A DNA stretch of 64,000 nt. Source: Pedobacter kyungheensis (GTDB lineage: Bacteria; Bacteroidota; Bacteroidia; Sphingobacteriales; Sphingobacteriaceae). The stretch lies in contig NZ_JSYN01000005.1 in NCBI RefSeq assembly GCF_000812965.1, forward strand, positions 1 to 64,000, given 5' to 3'. Each line of letters starts with the position of its first letter. The first letter of the stretch is position 1. The notes under the pieces were generated by a model that was given only the letters and a program-made list of their open reading frames with translations, ran no database searches and was not told the DNA's origin. Of the stretch, positions 42,301 through 51,252 are shown in pieces. A program made the translations under genes and the position numbers.

Positions 42301-44280
42301 ATGTCAGATATTAATTCAAATATTCCAGAAGGCGATTTAACAAGCAAATGGACTAAGTATAAGTCTTCTGTGCCTTTGGTTAACCCATCGAACAAAAGAA
42401 CAATTGAAGTAATTATTGTAGGCTCGGGTTTAGCGGGTGCTTCGGCAGCAGCTACTTTAGCCGAAATGGGTTACAAAGTTAAATGTTTCTGTTTTCAGGA
42501 TTCGCCACGCCGTGCGCATTCTATTGCGGCTCAGGGTGGTATCAATGCTGCAAAAAATTACCAGAATGATGGCGATAGCATTTATCGCTTGTTTTACGAT
42601 ACAATTAAAGGTGGCGATTACCGTGCCCGCGAAGCAAACGTGCACCGTTTGGCAGAGGTAAGTGCTAATATTATCGATCAGTGTGTGGCCCAGGGTGTGC
42701 CTTTGGCACGCGAGTATGGCGGTTTGTTAGATAACCGTTCATTTGGTGGTACACAGGTTCAACGTACTTTTTATGCTGCAGGTCAAACCGGTCAGCAGTT
42801 ATTATTAGGTGCTTATTCGGCTTTAGAACGCCAAATCGGTATGGGTAAAGTAGAAATGTTTACCCGTCACGAAATGCTTGAGGTGGTTAAAATCGATGGC
42901 AAGGCACGTGGTATCATTGCCCGTAACTTAATTACAGGTGAAATTGAGCGTCACTTCGGTCACGCTGTGGTATTGGGAACAGGTGGTTACGGAAACGTAT
43001 TCTATCTTTCTACCAATGCTATGGGTAGTAACGTTACCGCTGCATGGAAAGCACACAAACAAGGTGCTTACTTTGCAAACCCTTGCTATACACAAATTCA
43101 CCCAACCTGTATTCCGGTTTCTGGCGATCACCAGTCTAAATTAACCCTGATGTCTGAATCGTTACGTAACGATGGTCGGATCTGGGTGCCTAAAAAGAAA
43201 GATGATAACCGTAAAGCTTCAGAAATTCCTGAAGATGAAAGAGATTATTATTTAGAGCGCCGTTACCCTGCTTTTGGTAACCTGGTTCCTCGTGACGTGG
43301 CTTCGCGTGCAGCTAAAGAGCGTTGCGATGCAGGTTATGGTGTAGGTGCTTCTAAACTGGCTGTTTACTTAGATTTTAAAGCCAATACTGAACGCTACGG
43401 AAAAATCGAAGCTGCTAAGGCTGGTAACCACAATCCGGATAAAGAAACCTGCATGCGTTTAGGTACTGCCGTAATTAAAGAGAAATACGGTAACCTGTTC
43501 GATATGTACGCACAAATTACCGGCGAAAACCCTTACGAAACACCAATGCGTATTTACCCTGCGGTACACTATACCATGGGTGGACTTTGGGTTGATTATA
43601 ACTTAATGACCTCAGTACCGGGCTTATATTGTACAGGAGAGGCTAACTTCTCTGATCACGGTGCTAACCGCTTAGGTGCATCTGCTTTAATGCAAGGTTT
43701 AGCGGATGGTTATTTCGTTTTACCTTACACCATTGGTGCTTATTTATCAAAAGAAATTTCTACCAAGGCTATCCCGACTGATCACCCTGCGTTTGTAGAG
43801 GCAGAAGTCAGAGCGGTAGGTATTTTAAATACTTTGATTAACATTAAGGGAACTAAATCTGTAGATCATTTCCACAAGCGTTTAGGTAACATCATGTGGG
43901 AGAAATGCGGTATGGCCCGTAACGAGAAAGGCTTAAATGAAGCCATTCAGGAAATCAGAGCCCTGCGCGAAGAATTCTGGAAAGATGTACGTGTACCTGG
44001 CGCTGCCAACGAGCTTAACCCTGAACTGGAGAAAGCTGGCCGTGTTGCCGATTTCATCGAATTGGGTGAGTTAATGTGTATCGATGCATTAAACCGTAAC
44101 GAGAGTTGTGGTGGTCACTTCCGCGAAGAATATCAAACGGAAGAAGGTGAGGCCTTACGTGATGACGAGAACTACGCATACGTTGCCGCATGGGAATTTA
44201 AAGAAGGTGTAAACTTCGAACTTCATAAAGAAGAACTGAAGTTTGAAAATATTAAAGTTGCACAAAGAAGTTATAAATAG
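42301..44280 (+). CDS. sdhA: Succinate dehydrogenase flavoprotein subunit
   Basis: A 659-residue protein. FAD-binding [21 protein letters not shown] near 38-58, substrate-site [21 protein letters not shown] near 75-95, and [26 protein letters not shown] near 260-290 are typical of the succinate:quinone oxidoreductase group with fused b-subunits. It oxidises succinate in the TCA cycle, or reduces fumarate. Codon use is strongly biased compared with neighbouring genes, as expected for high expression. Followed by a 78-bp spacer with an inverted repeat. Confidence 0.97.
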   Translation: MSDINSNIPEGDLTSKWTKYKSSVPLVNPSNKRTIEVIIVGSGLAGASAAATLAEMGYKVKCFCFQDSPRRAHSIAAQGGINAAKNYQNDGDSIYRLFYDTIKGGDYRAREANVHRLAEVSANIIDQCVAQGVPLAREYGGLLDNRSFGGTQVQRTFYAAGQTGQQLLLGAYSALERQIGMGKVEMFTRHEMLEVVKIDGKARGIIARNLITGEIERHFGHAVVLGTGGYGNVFYLSTNAMGSNVTAAWKAHKQGAYFANPCYTQIHPTCIPVSGDHQSKLTLMSESLRNDGRIWVPKKKDDNRKASEIPEDERDYYLERRYPAFGNLVPRDVASRAAKERCDAGYGVGASKLAVYLDFKANTERYGKIEAAKAGNHNPDKETCMRLGTAVIKEKYGNLFDMYAQITGENPYETPMRIYPAVHYTMGGLWVDYNLMTSVPGLYCTGEANFSDHGANRLGASALMQGLADGYFVLPYTIGAYLSKEISTKAIPTDHPAFVEAEVRAVGILNTLINIKGTKSVDHFHKRLGNIMWEKCGMARNEKGLNEAIQEIRALREEFWKDVRVPGAANELNPELEKAGRVADFIELGELMCIDALNRNESCGGHFREEYQTEEGEALRDDENYAYVAAWEFKEGVNFELHKEELKFENIKVAQRSYK

Positions 44281-44290
44281 TGATGCGTAC

Positions 44291-44339
44291 AGCGTTTAGC
44301 GTAAAGCGGTTAACTGCCAAACGCCAAACGCTTAGCGCT
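44291..44339. repeat. Inverted repeat inside the sdh operon
   Basis: AGCGTTTAGCGT (44291-44302) and ACGCTTAGCGCT (44328-44339) pair at 10 of 12 positions, and TAGCG/GCCAAACGCCAAACGC motifs are repeated between them. It fills the sdhA-sdhB spacer. Confidence 0.6.
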
Positions 44340-44358
44340 TACCTAAAATCTCAATATC

Positions 44359-45129
44359 ATGAGTACAGGAAATATGAACTTAACGCTAAAAGTTTGGCGT
44401 CAGAAAAATAACAATACCAAAGGTGCTTTGGTTGATTATAAATTATCCGGTATTTCGCCAGATATGTCTTTCTTGGAGATGTTCGATGTGTTAAACGAAG
44501 ATCTGATCAATAAAGGCGAAGAACCAGTGGTGTTCGATCATGATTGCCGCGAAGGTATTTGCGGAATGTGTTCAATGTTCATCAACGGTCGTCCGCACGG
44601 ACCAAAAGATTTGGTTACTACCTGCCAGTTGCACATGCGCTCATTCAATGATGGCGATACCATTGTGGTTGAGCCTTGGAGAGCTGCCGCTTTCCCGGTA
44701 GTGAAAGATTTAACTGTAGATCGTTCTGCATTTGACAGGGTTATTGCTGCTGGTGGTTTTATTTCGGTAAATACCGGTAATGCGCAAGATGCCAACAACC
44801 TGCCAATTCCTAAAATGCAGGCTGATGCAGCTTTTGAGGCTGCTGCATGTATTGGTTGTGGTGCCTGCGTAGCTACTTGTAAAAATGCTTCTGCAATGCT
44901 TTTCGTATCGGCTAAGATCTCTCAACTGGCTTTATTGCCACAAGGTCAGCCAGAGCGCTACCGTCGTGTACAAAGCATGGTTGCACAAATGGATGCAGAA
45001 GGTTTTGGTAACTGTACCAATACTGGTGCTTGCGAAGCAGAATGTCCTAAAGGAATTTCTTTAGAGAATATTGCCCGCATGAACCGCGATTTCGCTACTT
45101 CGAAATTCATTTCTGAAGAAACCGTTTAA
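44359..45129 (+). CDS. sdhB: Succinate dehydrogenase iron-sulfur subunit
   Basis: A 256-residue protein. [2Fe-2S] Cys in [15 protein letters not shown] (near 60-74) and the later Cys; [4Fe-4S]/[3Fe-4S] Cys in [13 protein letters not shown] (near 164-176) and [15 protein letters not shown] (near 216-230). It relays electrons from SdhA to the cytochrome b. Last gene of the operon; a strong terminator follows. Confidence 0.96.
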   Translation: MSTGNMNLTLKVWRQKNNNTKGALVDYKLSGISPDMSFLEMFDVLNEDLINKGEEPVVFDHDCREGICGMCSMFINGRPHGPKDLVTTCQLHMRSFNDGDTIVVEPWRAAAFPVVKDLTVDRSAFDRVIAAGGFISVNTGNAQDANNLPIPKMQADAAFEAAACIGCGACVATCKNASAMLFVSAKISQLALLPQGQPERYRRVQSMVAQMDAEGFGNCTNTGACEAECPKGISLENIARMNRDFATSKFISEETV

Positions 45130-45167
45130 AAAATATACTGTGCATCCAGTTTAACAGCTGGATTCTT

Positions 45168-45196
45168 AAGCCTCCACCTAGTGGGGGCTTTTTAGT
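45168..45196 (+). terminator. Terminator of the sdhCAB operon
   Basis: GCCTCCAC and GTGGGGGC (45170-45188) form a stem with a CTA loop and one G-U pair, followed by TTTTTAG. Confidence 0.85.
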
Positions 45197-45226
45197 TTTA
45201 ACACAAAGCATTGTCTTAATTTAGAT

Positions 45227-45247
45227 TGTCATCCTGATCCTGTCGAA
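45227..45247. repeat. Partial copy of the 7482-7502 repeat arm
   Basis: TGTCATCCTGATCCTGTCGAA matches the reverse complement of 7482-7502 at 20 of 21 positions; its second arm is missing or degraded. Confidence 0.65.
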
Positions 45248-45700
45248 GGATCTACCTAATGATTGTACGGGAAGGCTCAACTAAACTTATTTTTATGCCT
45301 CTTTTTTAGTTCAAGACATCTGCTATTGTATAAATATCTTTATATCCATTCTCATCTCTAAATACTAGAGAATAAGATAAATCTGGTTAAAAGCATGATA
45401 AATATTAGTATTTAATAAAGAAGACTAAAATAAATTTCATCAATTTTCTGACTGGTTGAAAGTGCCCGGTTGGCTATCATTTTAACATTTTAGCCTGTTA
45501 TTGAAAACATACGAAACGCTAAAGCTTAAAATCGAAACTCAGGACAAGAAATTACTAACAAAATAAAAGTTTGTGAAACTGATAATAATTTTATGTATGC
45601 ATATTAAAATTTTGCTTAAATGGAAATTTTATTCTGTATTATTTGCATATACATTAAAGTTTTTCTAAATTTATTGCTCCGAGACAGGAGAGAAAACATA
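45248..45700. other. AT-rich gene-free stretch
   Basis: About 450 bp with no convincing gene, RNA or promoter on either strand. It separates the convergent sdh and TonB-module operons and may be remnant sequence. Confidence 0.45.
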
Positions 45701-45735
45701 AAACCCCGGCAATTTGTGCTGGGGTTTTGTGTTTT
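45701..45735. terminator. Terminator after the plug-TonB gene
   Basis: AAAACCCCGGCA pairs with TGCTGGGGTTTT (45701-45729), one G-U pair. T-runs flank both sides; on the minus strand it lies 20 bp past the stop at 45755. Confidence 0.8.
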
Positions 45736-45754
45736 TTAAAGAAATGAGTGAAAG

Positions 45755-46450
45755 TTAGTTGAGTGCGAAATTAACGTTGATGTTGTATTTCACCCTTACT
45801 GGTACGCCAAATTGTATTCCCGGTTTCCACTTAGGTGAACCTGATAGCACTCTTATGGCTTCTTCATTAATATCGGCGCTAACTCCACGCATTATTTTAA
45901 TGTTAGTTAGCGCGCCGTTCTTTTCTACAACGAAAGATAAAAATACCCTACCCTGAATCTTATTCTTCGCCGCTTCTTTTGGGTATTTAATGTTATCGTT
46001 CAAATACTGGTAAAAAGCCTTTAAACCACCTGGAAATTCAGGCTGTTTCTCTACGCTAACAAAATCGAATACGCCGTTAGGAATCGAATCTCTTGAAGGC
46101 TTGTTGGTAGTGCCAGACTTCATCACAAGATCAGGTTTCGCTGAAAAATTCAGTTTGGCAATCTTTTTTTTAAGGGCAATATTTTCGGCACTGTTTTGTT
46201 TTGCTTTGGTAAATACAATGAGCAAGCCGTTGTTATCATTTATCCCAAATTGCGAAGTCTTATCCCTCTCTTTTAAAATGGTAACAGATTCAATGTCTTC
46301 GTTTTTAAATTTACGCAGCGTATCCATGCCATTTACCAATAGTTTTCCATCTAAAATAACAGATGGTTTTGGGGTTGCCGGGCCTACATTTTGCGCATTT
46401 GCTGTAAAGTATATTAAAAGACTGAGCAGCGTAAACAGATATTTTTTCAT
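45755..46450 (-). CDS. Secreted plug-like plus TonB C-terminal protein
   Basis: A 231-residue protein from the ATG at 46450 (an upstream in-frame start would break the signal). Signal peptide (LLIYFTANA|Q). Residues 25-85 resemble the small plug-like segment of SusC-type receptors (ILDGKLLVNGMD, EDIESVTILKE, NNGLLIVFTK). Residues 125-231 are a TonB_C domain: FVSVEKQPEFPGGLKAFYQYL, KIQGRVFLSFVVEKNGAL, INEEAIRVLSGSPKWKPG. No anchor or Pro-linker; probably periplasmic. Shares modules with the next three genes and with the M56 protein. Confidence 0.8.
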   Translation of the reverse strand: MKKYLFTLLSLLIYFTANAQNVGPATPKPSVILDGKLLVNGMDTLRKFKNEDIESVTILKERDKTSQFGINDNNGLLIVFTKAKQNSAENIALKKKIAKLNFSAKPDLVMKSGTTNKPSRDSIPNGVFDFVSVEKQPEFPGGLKAFYQYLNDNIKYPKEAAKNKIQGRVFLSFVVEKNGALTNIKIMRGVSADINEEAIRVLSGSPKWKPGIQFGVPVRVKYNINVNFALN

Positions 46451-46599
46451 ACCCAAATATAGCATTTGTTAGTTGCTGTGGCAGGTAGTAAATGGAGTAG
46501 ACCCCGTGATTTATATTGATTTACTACTTATTGTGCCACGTGAAACATGAGTTAATATTAATTTAATCTTGCGTTTATGAAAAAGCCTCTTATGCAAAA

Positions 46600-46632
46600 A
46601 AAATCTCCGGTTGTTAAATAACCAGAGATTTG
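46600..46632 (-). terminator. Terminator of the TonB-TonB gene
   Basis: AATCTCCGGTT pairs with AACCAGAGATT (46602-46630) with one mismatch; on the minus strand it runs into TTTTTTTT. Confidence 0.75.
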
Positions 46633-46655
46633 AATTGGAGTAGCAACAGCTCAAT

Positions 46656-47405
46656 TTAATTTTTTGTACTGTTTGCCTGGGGAAGGTCGAAGTTTACATT
46701 AATGTTGTATTGTGTTCGCACAAGCTCATTATTCTTTATAGTGGCCCATTTAGGTGCTTTTTTAAGCACCCTAATCGCTTCGGCATCGGTTTCTTTGCTC
46801 AGACTTTCAGTTACTGTTATGTCAGATAAGGAACCGTCTTCTTCTACATTAAATGCTAAACCCACTTTTCCCTGGGTATTATTTTTTTGTGCTTCTGCCG
46901 GGTATTTAATATTCTTAGCCAAATAGCTATACAAACCTTTTATTCCGTCATTGTTTAGTGGTGTTTTGGCATCGCGATTAATAATGGCTGCTTTTTTTTC
47001 GTTACTGATTTTAGAAAGGTCGAAGTTTATATTAATATTATACCTTACACGTACGGCTTTACCATCCTGCTCGGCAGCGGCCCATTTGGGCGAATTTTTA
47101 AGCACTCTAACCGCTTCTTTATCTGTTTCAGGGCTCAGGCTGCGTATGACTGTAATATCGGAAGTAGAGCCATCTTTTTCTATTGTAAATGCCAGAAATA
47201 CTTTGCCTTCTGTTTTATTGTTTTTAGCTGCTTCGGGATACTTTATTTCTTTTTTAACATACTGGTAAAATTCGGCAATCCCACCAGGGTACATTGGCTG
47301 CTTTTGTACTGATACAAAATCGTACAATTCGTCTTTATCTTGTGCTTTTACAGAATTAACAAACATGGCACAGCCCAGTAGGGCTAAAATGATTAGCTTT
47401 CTCAT
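46656..47405 (-). CDS. Secreted protein with two TonB C-terminal domains
   Basis: A 249-residue protein with signal peptide (LLGCAMFVNSVKA|Q). Two tandem TonB_C domains, at about 26-135 (FVSVQKQPMYPGGIAEFYQYV, EGKVFLAFTIEKDGS, SPKWAAAEQDGKAVRVRYNI) and 145-240 (GLYSYLAKNIKYPAEAQKNN, APKWATIKNNELVRTQYNI). No transmembrane anchor remains after cleavage. Both domains end with RYNINVNFDL-type strands that are nearly identical to those in the M56 protein upstream, so they look like internal copies from one ancestor. Confidence 0.84.
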   Translation of the reverse strand: MRKLIILALLGCAMFVNSVKAQDKDELYDFVSVQKQPMYPGGIAEFYQYVKKEIKYPEAAKNNKTEGKVFLAFTIEKDGSTSDITVIRSLSPETDKEAVRVLKNSPKWAAAEQDGKAVRVRYNININFDLSKISNEKKAAIINRDAKTPLNNDGIKGLYSYLAKNIKYPAEAQKNNTQGKVGLAFNVEEDGSLSDITVTESLSKETDAEAIRVLKKAPKWATIKNNELVRTQYNINVNFDLPQANSTKN

Positions 47406-47431
47406 TGTTTTTTAATTAAAAGGTTAATTAT

Positions 47432-48046
47432 TTAATTCTTTTGTTGAAGTGGTTTTGCGTTCTTGGTTTTGATAATGATTACACCATTATTCCCTTTAGC
47501 ACCATAAAGTTTTTTTGCTGCTGTATCTTTTAAAACTTCTATAGATTGGATATTGCTCTGGTTTATCGATGTTTCTTCCTTGATTTCTTCTCCATCAACG
47601 ATGTAGAGGGGGGCGTTTGAACCATTTCTGAGCTTGAATTCGGTTTCGGTAATGTTAAGGTTGTACGGTGCAGGCTTAATGTTGAAAGTTGCAGCTTTTT
47701 TGGTTTGCTCTGCATTAATATTGTTTTCAGGAGCTATGCCATTTCCTACCAACGCTGTTTTTGTTTTAATTTCAATTACTCCTGCCAAACCATCGGCACC
47801 ATAAGCTGAAACCGCACTGCTATCTTTTAAAATCCTTACCGATTCTATGTTATCTGGTGCAAGTGTAACCAGGTTAATATCCCTGCTATATTGCTTGTTG
47901 CCATCAATTACAATTAATGGTTTAAGACTATTCAATGCAGCATTACTGCGCAATCTGATGGTTGTAGTTTTCGTGCTATCTGCTTTTTGTGCAAAACCTG
48001 CCAGGGTAAATCCCATTACAATGGTAAAAACGATTATCTTTTTCAT
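47432..48046 (-). CDS. Secreted protein with two receptor-plug-like domains
   Basis: A 204-residue protein with signal peptide (VMGFTLAGFA|Q). Residues 35-95 (IDGNKQYSRDINLVTLAPDN, IESVRILKDSSAVSAYGADG, LAGVIEIKTK) and 115-200 (YIVDGEEIKEET, IQSIEVLKDTAAKKLYGAKG, NGVIIIKTKN) each match the core of the TonB-receptor plug seen in SusC proteins. There is no beta-barrel. It could mimic or compete for TonB partner contacts. It lies 28 bp downstream of the M56 gene in the same direction. Confidence 0.8.
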   Translation of the reverse strand: MKKIIVFTIVMGFTLAGFAQKADSTKTTTIRLRSNAALNSLKPLIVIDGNKQYSRDINLVTLAPDNIESVRILKDSSAVSAYGADGLAGVIEIKTKTALVGNGIAPENNINAEQTKKAATFNIKPAPYNLNITETEFKLRNGSNAPLYIVDGEEIKEETSINQSNIQSIEVLKDTAAKKLYGAKGNNGVIIIKTKNAKPLQQKN

Positions 48047-48074
48047 GCTGCTTATATTTTCTGGTTAGCATTTT

Positions 48075-50042
48075 TTATTTAAAATCGAAAAGTGGCGCGT
48101 TTTTGTCGATGTTGAGTTCCTTTATTTCCGGTTTTCTGAAAGTATTGTTTTTTGATCCTTTGCTGGTAATGAGTATTGCGCCACCTTTTGCTGCTGAGCC
48201 GTAGAGATCGGTAGCTGCCTGATCTTTCAATACCTCGATCGATTCGATATTATTCGGATTTATCGTACTCAAAGGCGTATTCTCAGCAAGTTTTACGCCA
48301 TCTAAAATGACTAAGCCGTTAAATTTAATATCGTTACGAAGCTTAATGATTGACTGGTTTTTAGCTGTTTTTGGTTCATTATCGTTCAGCGTAAAATTAA
48401 CATTAATGTTGTATCTTACCCGTACAGGCAAACCATTCTGAATCCCCGGGTTCCATTTTGGCGATTCTTTTATAACCCTTAGTGCTTCCTCATCGGTGCC
48501 ACTGCCCAGGCCTCTGGTTATCTTGACATCACTTAAGAGACCGCTTTTTTCTACTACAAAAGATAAAAATACTTTACCCTGTACATTTCTTTCCTGTGCC
48601 AGTTGCGGATATTTTATAGCTCCACTTAAATATTTATAAAACTTGGCTATCCCACCCGGAAACTCCGGTTGTTTTTCTATTGAAACAAAATCATAAATGT
48701 TTTTATCCTGGTCGGGTTCGGGAATCAGGTTTGGCGCTGTTTGAATGGGTAAATAGGAGACAACACTAATTTTGTTCAGGCTAGTATAACCGGTGTTTTT
48801 AGGCAAGGCTTTATTTTTGAACTCTTCTGAAGATTCGGGCATTTTAAAGCTTACGGTGAGCGCGTATTTACCATCAGCTACCTTTTTAAAATCTTTGTAC
48901 GAAAGGATGGATTTCATTACTTCCTCGTCGCAACCTGCACCCAACTCTACATTTGGAGTTATATTTACGAGTTTGCCATTTTTTATGCTGAATTTTATCT
49001 GCGTATTACCCTGCACTTCGTAGCTGTTGGCAAATGCCGGATATTTAATGTTTTGTGATAAAAACAGGTAAAAACCATTCCAGTTCGCATCGGCCTTGCC
49101 TTCAACAGAAATTTTGTGTACGGCTGGCGCCTCGGTTGTTGTTGTATTAACCATTTGCTGTACCATTTCTATTGGCTTCTCTAATGGAATGCGATCGGTA
49201 ATAGAGATTAATTTCTCGTTTTTACGTACCGTAGCCGAAGAGAATACAATAAGCAGTGCAAACAGCGGGATAAAGATTCCATACTTCATAATGGCAATCT
49301 TCTTAGACCGCTCTTTATGAAGCATGAAAATTCTTTTTTTGATTAATGATTTATCTAAAAAATTGTTGGTTAAAGCATTTGGCGAAATGCCGAAAGATTT
49401 GCTGAGCAGCAGCATCGCATACTCGGCTTTATCGCCCTGGTATGCTGCTGCCAGCTCGTCTGCCAAAAACTCGTGTATATTTTTAATCGTTTTTTTATAA
49501 AGGTATATCACAGGGTTTAGCCACGTAATGATCCCTAAAATTTCAAAAAATAAAATATCAACGGTATGCCATTGCTTGATGTGTGCCTGCTCGTGGATAT
49601 CAATTACATCCATTTGAGGCAAATTCTGGTCGATAATTTTTTTGCCGAAGAAAGAAAAAGCCATTCCGGCCTTTCCGGGTACCAGCATCTTTTTTACTGC
49701 CAGTAAGTTAAAAACCAATCTACCTAAGAAAAACAGGATACCTGCACAATAGATATATACAAATGCATTGGCCCAATTGAGGCCATTGTTGCGCTCTGTT
49801 ACTACTGTGGCTTGTTGTAATACGGCCTCCCAGTTAACTGTTGTATAAACTTGCCGGGCGGCTTTATGTTCGGTAAGCCATTCTAAACGAATAAATGGAA
49901 TACATAGCGAAAGCACGCCGGCAGATACCAGATAAATACGGTTTAACGTAAAATAGGTTTCCTTATCCAGCAGTAATTTATAAACACCGTAAAAAACAAC
50001 CAAGTATAAGTTTACCTGCAATAGGTAGTGGGCAAAACTCAT
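48075..50042 (-). CDS. M56 (BlaR1-type) metallopeptidase with two TonB C-terminal domains and a plug-like domain
   Basis: A 655-residue protein. The M56 part, about 1-300, has four membrane helices and the zinc motif HEQAH at 150-154 with a third ligand candidate in HEFLADELAA near 185-195. BlaR1 relatives sense a signal and cleave the BlaI repressor. Then come one TonB-like domain (about 325-410), a full TonB_C (about 449-555, FVSIEKQPEFPGGIAKFYKYL) and a plug-like segment (563-640, IVDGVKLAENTP-type, NIESIEVLKDQAATDLYG). 4-bp overlap with blaI upstream. Penicillin-binding domain is absent, so the signal is not a beta-lactam via that module. Confidence 0.86.
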   Translation of the reverse strand: MSFAHYLLQVNLYLVVFYGVYKLLLDKETYFTLNRIYLVSAGVLSLCIPFIRLEWLTEHKAARQVYTTVNWEAVLQQATVVTERNNGLNWANAFVYIYCAGILFFLGRLVFNLLAVKKMLVPGKAGMAFSFFGKKIIDQNLPQMDVIDIHEQAHIKQWHTVDILFFEILGIITWLNPVIYLYKKTIKNIHEFLADELAAAYQGDKAEYAMLLLSKSFGISPNALTNNFLDKSLIKKRIFMLHKERSKKIAIMKYGIFIPLFALLIVFSSATVRKNEKLISITDRIPLEKPIEMVQQMVNTTTTEAPAVHKISVEGKADANWNGFYLFLSQNIKYPAFANSYEVQGNTQIKFSIKNGKLVNITPNVELGAGCDEEVMKSILSYKDFKKVADGKYALTVSFKMPESSEEFKNKALPKNTGYTSLNKISVVSYLPIQTAPNLIPEPDQDKNIYDFVSIEKQPEFPGGIAKFYKYLSGAIKYPQLAQERNVQGKVFLSFVVEKSGLLSDVKITRGLGSGTDEEALRVIKESPKWNPGIQNGLPVRVRYNINVNFTLNDNEPKTAKNQSIIKLRNDIKFNGLVILDGVKLAENTPLSTINPNNIESIEVLKDQAATDLYGSAAKGGAILITSKGSKNNTFRKPEIKELNIDKNAPLFDFK

Positions 50043-50419
50043 TTTGGCTTGTGTTTAATGTTATTGATCATTTTTAAAATCTCATCAACATCACTTAAAT
50101 CCAGTTTTTCTTCTTTAACAAAGAAAGAGAACATACTTTCTACTGAATTTTCGAAGTAATTGCCCAACAGTTTTTCTGTTGCATGGCGCTTATACTCTTC
50201 TCTGCTTACTAAAGGGTAGTACTGATGTGCTTTCCCGAATGCTTCATGACCAATAAATCCTTTGGTTTCGAGGATTCTGATAATGGTTGAAACGGTGTTG
50301 TAAGCCGGCTTAGGTAGGGGCAGTTCATCAATTACTTCTTTGACGAATGCTTTTTCCAGTTGCCATAAAACCTGCATAATCTGCTCTTCGGCTTTAGTTA
50401 AATCTTTAATTTCCATCAT
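50039..50419 (-). CDS. BlaI/MecI/CopY family transcriptional repressor
   Basis: A 126-residue winged-helix protein. KAEEQIMQVLWQLEKAFVKEV (about 8-28) and YNTVSTIIRILETKGFI (about 38-54) are the DNA-binding hallmarks. The ATG at 50419 (with another at 50416) is used rather than the 8-residue upstream extension. Its stop overlaps the M56 start by 4 bp: the classical BlaI-BlaR1 pair, where M56 cleavage relieves repression. The upstream promoter carries a matching inverted repeat. Confidence 0.92.
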   Translation of the reverse strand: MMEIKDLTKAEEQIMQVLWQLEKAFVKEVIDELPLPKPAYNTVSTIIRILETKGFIGHEAFGKAHQYYPLVSREEYKRHATEKLLGNYFENSVESMFSFFVKEEKLDLSDVDEILKMINNIKHKPK

Positions 50420-50459
50420 GGTAATAATAATAAGGACAGGCAAAATAATTTGCTTAAAC

Positions 50460-50491
50460 TAAAGTTAAAACTAATTGGTTAGTTATCCAAA
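50460..50491 (-). promoter_or_regulatory. BlaI operon promoter with operator in the spacer
   Basis: On the minus strand TTTG (complement of 50488-50491), a 20-bp spacer, then TAACTTTA (complement of 50460-50467), close to TTTG-N19-TAnnTTTG. AACTAATTGGTTAGTT (50469-50484) has 6-bp inverted arms and fills the spacer, a natural place for repressor binding. About 40 bp before the blaI start. Confidence 0.55.
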
Positions 50492-50606
50492 TTTTATTTG
50501 ATAATTATTTAAAAAAAATAAAGAGGTAACCGATTCGGTTTGCAGATCGAACGAGGGAGTGTTAATGTGTTGTTAATGAGTGTTTTTGCTTTGTTTTTTT
50601 GCTGGG

Positions 50607-51248
50607 CTAAATGGTAATGAGGTTGTTTTTTATACCGTACACTACCAGCCCGGTGCGCGATTTGATGTTGAGCTTGGCAAAAAGCGATTCGCGGTAGTTG
50701 TCAACAGTGCGCGGGCTCACATTCATAATGTCGGCAATTTCCTTGTAAGTAAGTTCGGTGCTGCAGTGCTGCAGGAAGGTAAGCTCCCGCGCCGAAAATA
50801 CGGGCTTTGCATCGGTATCTTTCAGTGCAACCAGAAGCCTGCCCGATACCAGTTCGTTTACGAAAAAGCCTTTTTCTACAATTACTTTAATTGCTGTAAA
50901 TAAATCGGATGGTGTAGATTCTTTAAGCATATAGCCACCGGCCCCGGCTTTAAGCATCCCTATAATGGCTTTTTCATCTTCGAGCATGCTCAGTGCAAGT
51001 ACATGCACATTCGGGAAATTGGTTTTAACCCATTTAGTAGCGGCAAAACCATCCATAACCGGCATGTTAATATCCATTAATACCAGCTGAACATCTGGAT
51101 GGTTATTGATTTTAGATTGCAGGTCGATTCCGTTTATGGCCTCAAACTTTACTTCTATTTCATCAAATTCTTCCAATAAACTGGCCAGCCCAGAGCGGAA
51201 AAGGGTATGGTCATCAACGATAGCGATAGCGATATTAGGGTGTTGCAT
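50607..51248 (-). CDS. NarL/LuxR-family response regulator
   Basis: A 213-residue protein. Receiver domain with Asp12-Asp13, phospho-Asp59 (LLMDINMP context: LVLMDINMPVMDG), Lys near 108 (GYMLKEST). The HTH_LuxR lies at about 150-207: FSARELTFLQHCSTELTYKEIADIMNVSPRTVDNYR. It acts with the kinase 4 bp upstream. Last gene of a four-gene minus-strand operon. Confidence 0.94.
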   Translation of the reverse strand: MQHPNIAIAIVDDHTLFRSGLASLLEEFDEIEVKFEAINGIDLQSKINNHPDVQLVLMDINMPVMDGFAATKWVKTNFPNVHVLALSMLEDEKAIIGMLKAGAGGYMLKESTPSDLFTAIKVIVEKGFFVNELVSGRLLVALKDTDAKPVFSARELTFLQHCSTELTYKEIADIMNVSPRTVDNYRESLFAKLNIKSRTGLVVYGIKNNLITI

Positions 51249-51252
51249 ATTA

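Noticed and set aside
48075..50443. Beta-lactam resistance operon (BlaR1/BlaI)
   Set aside because: M56 and BlaI are present, but there is no penicillin-binding sensor domain and no beta-lactamase gene in the run.
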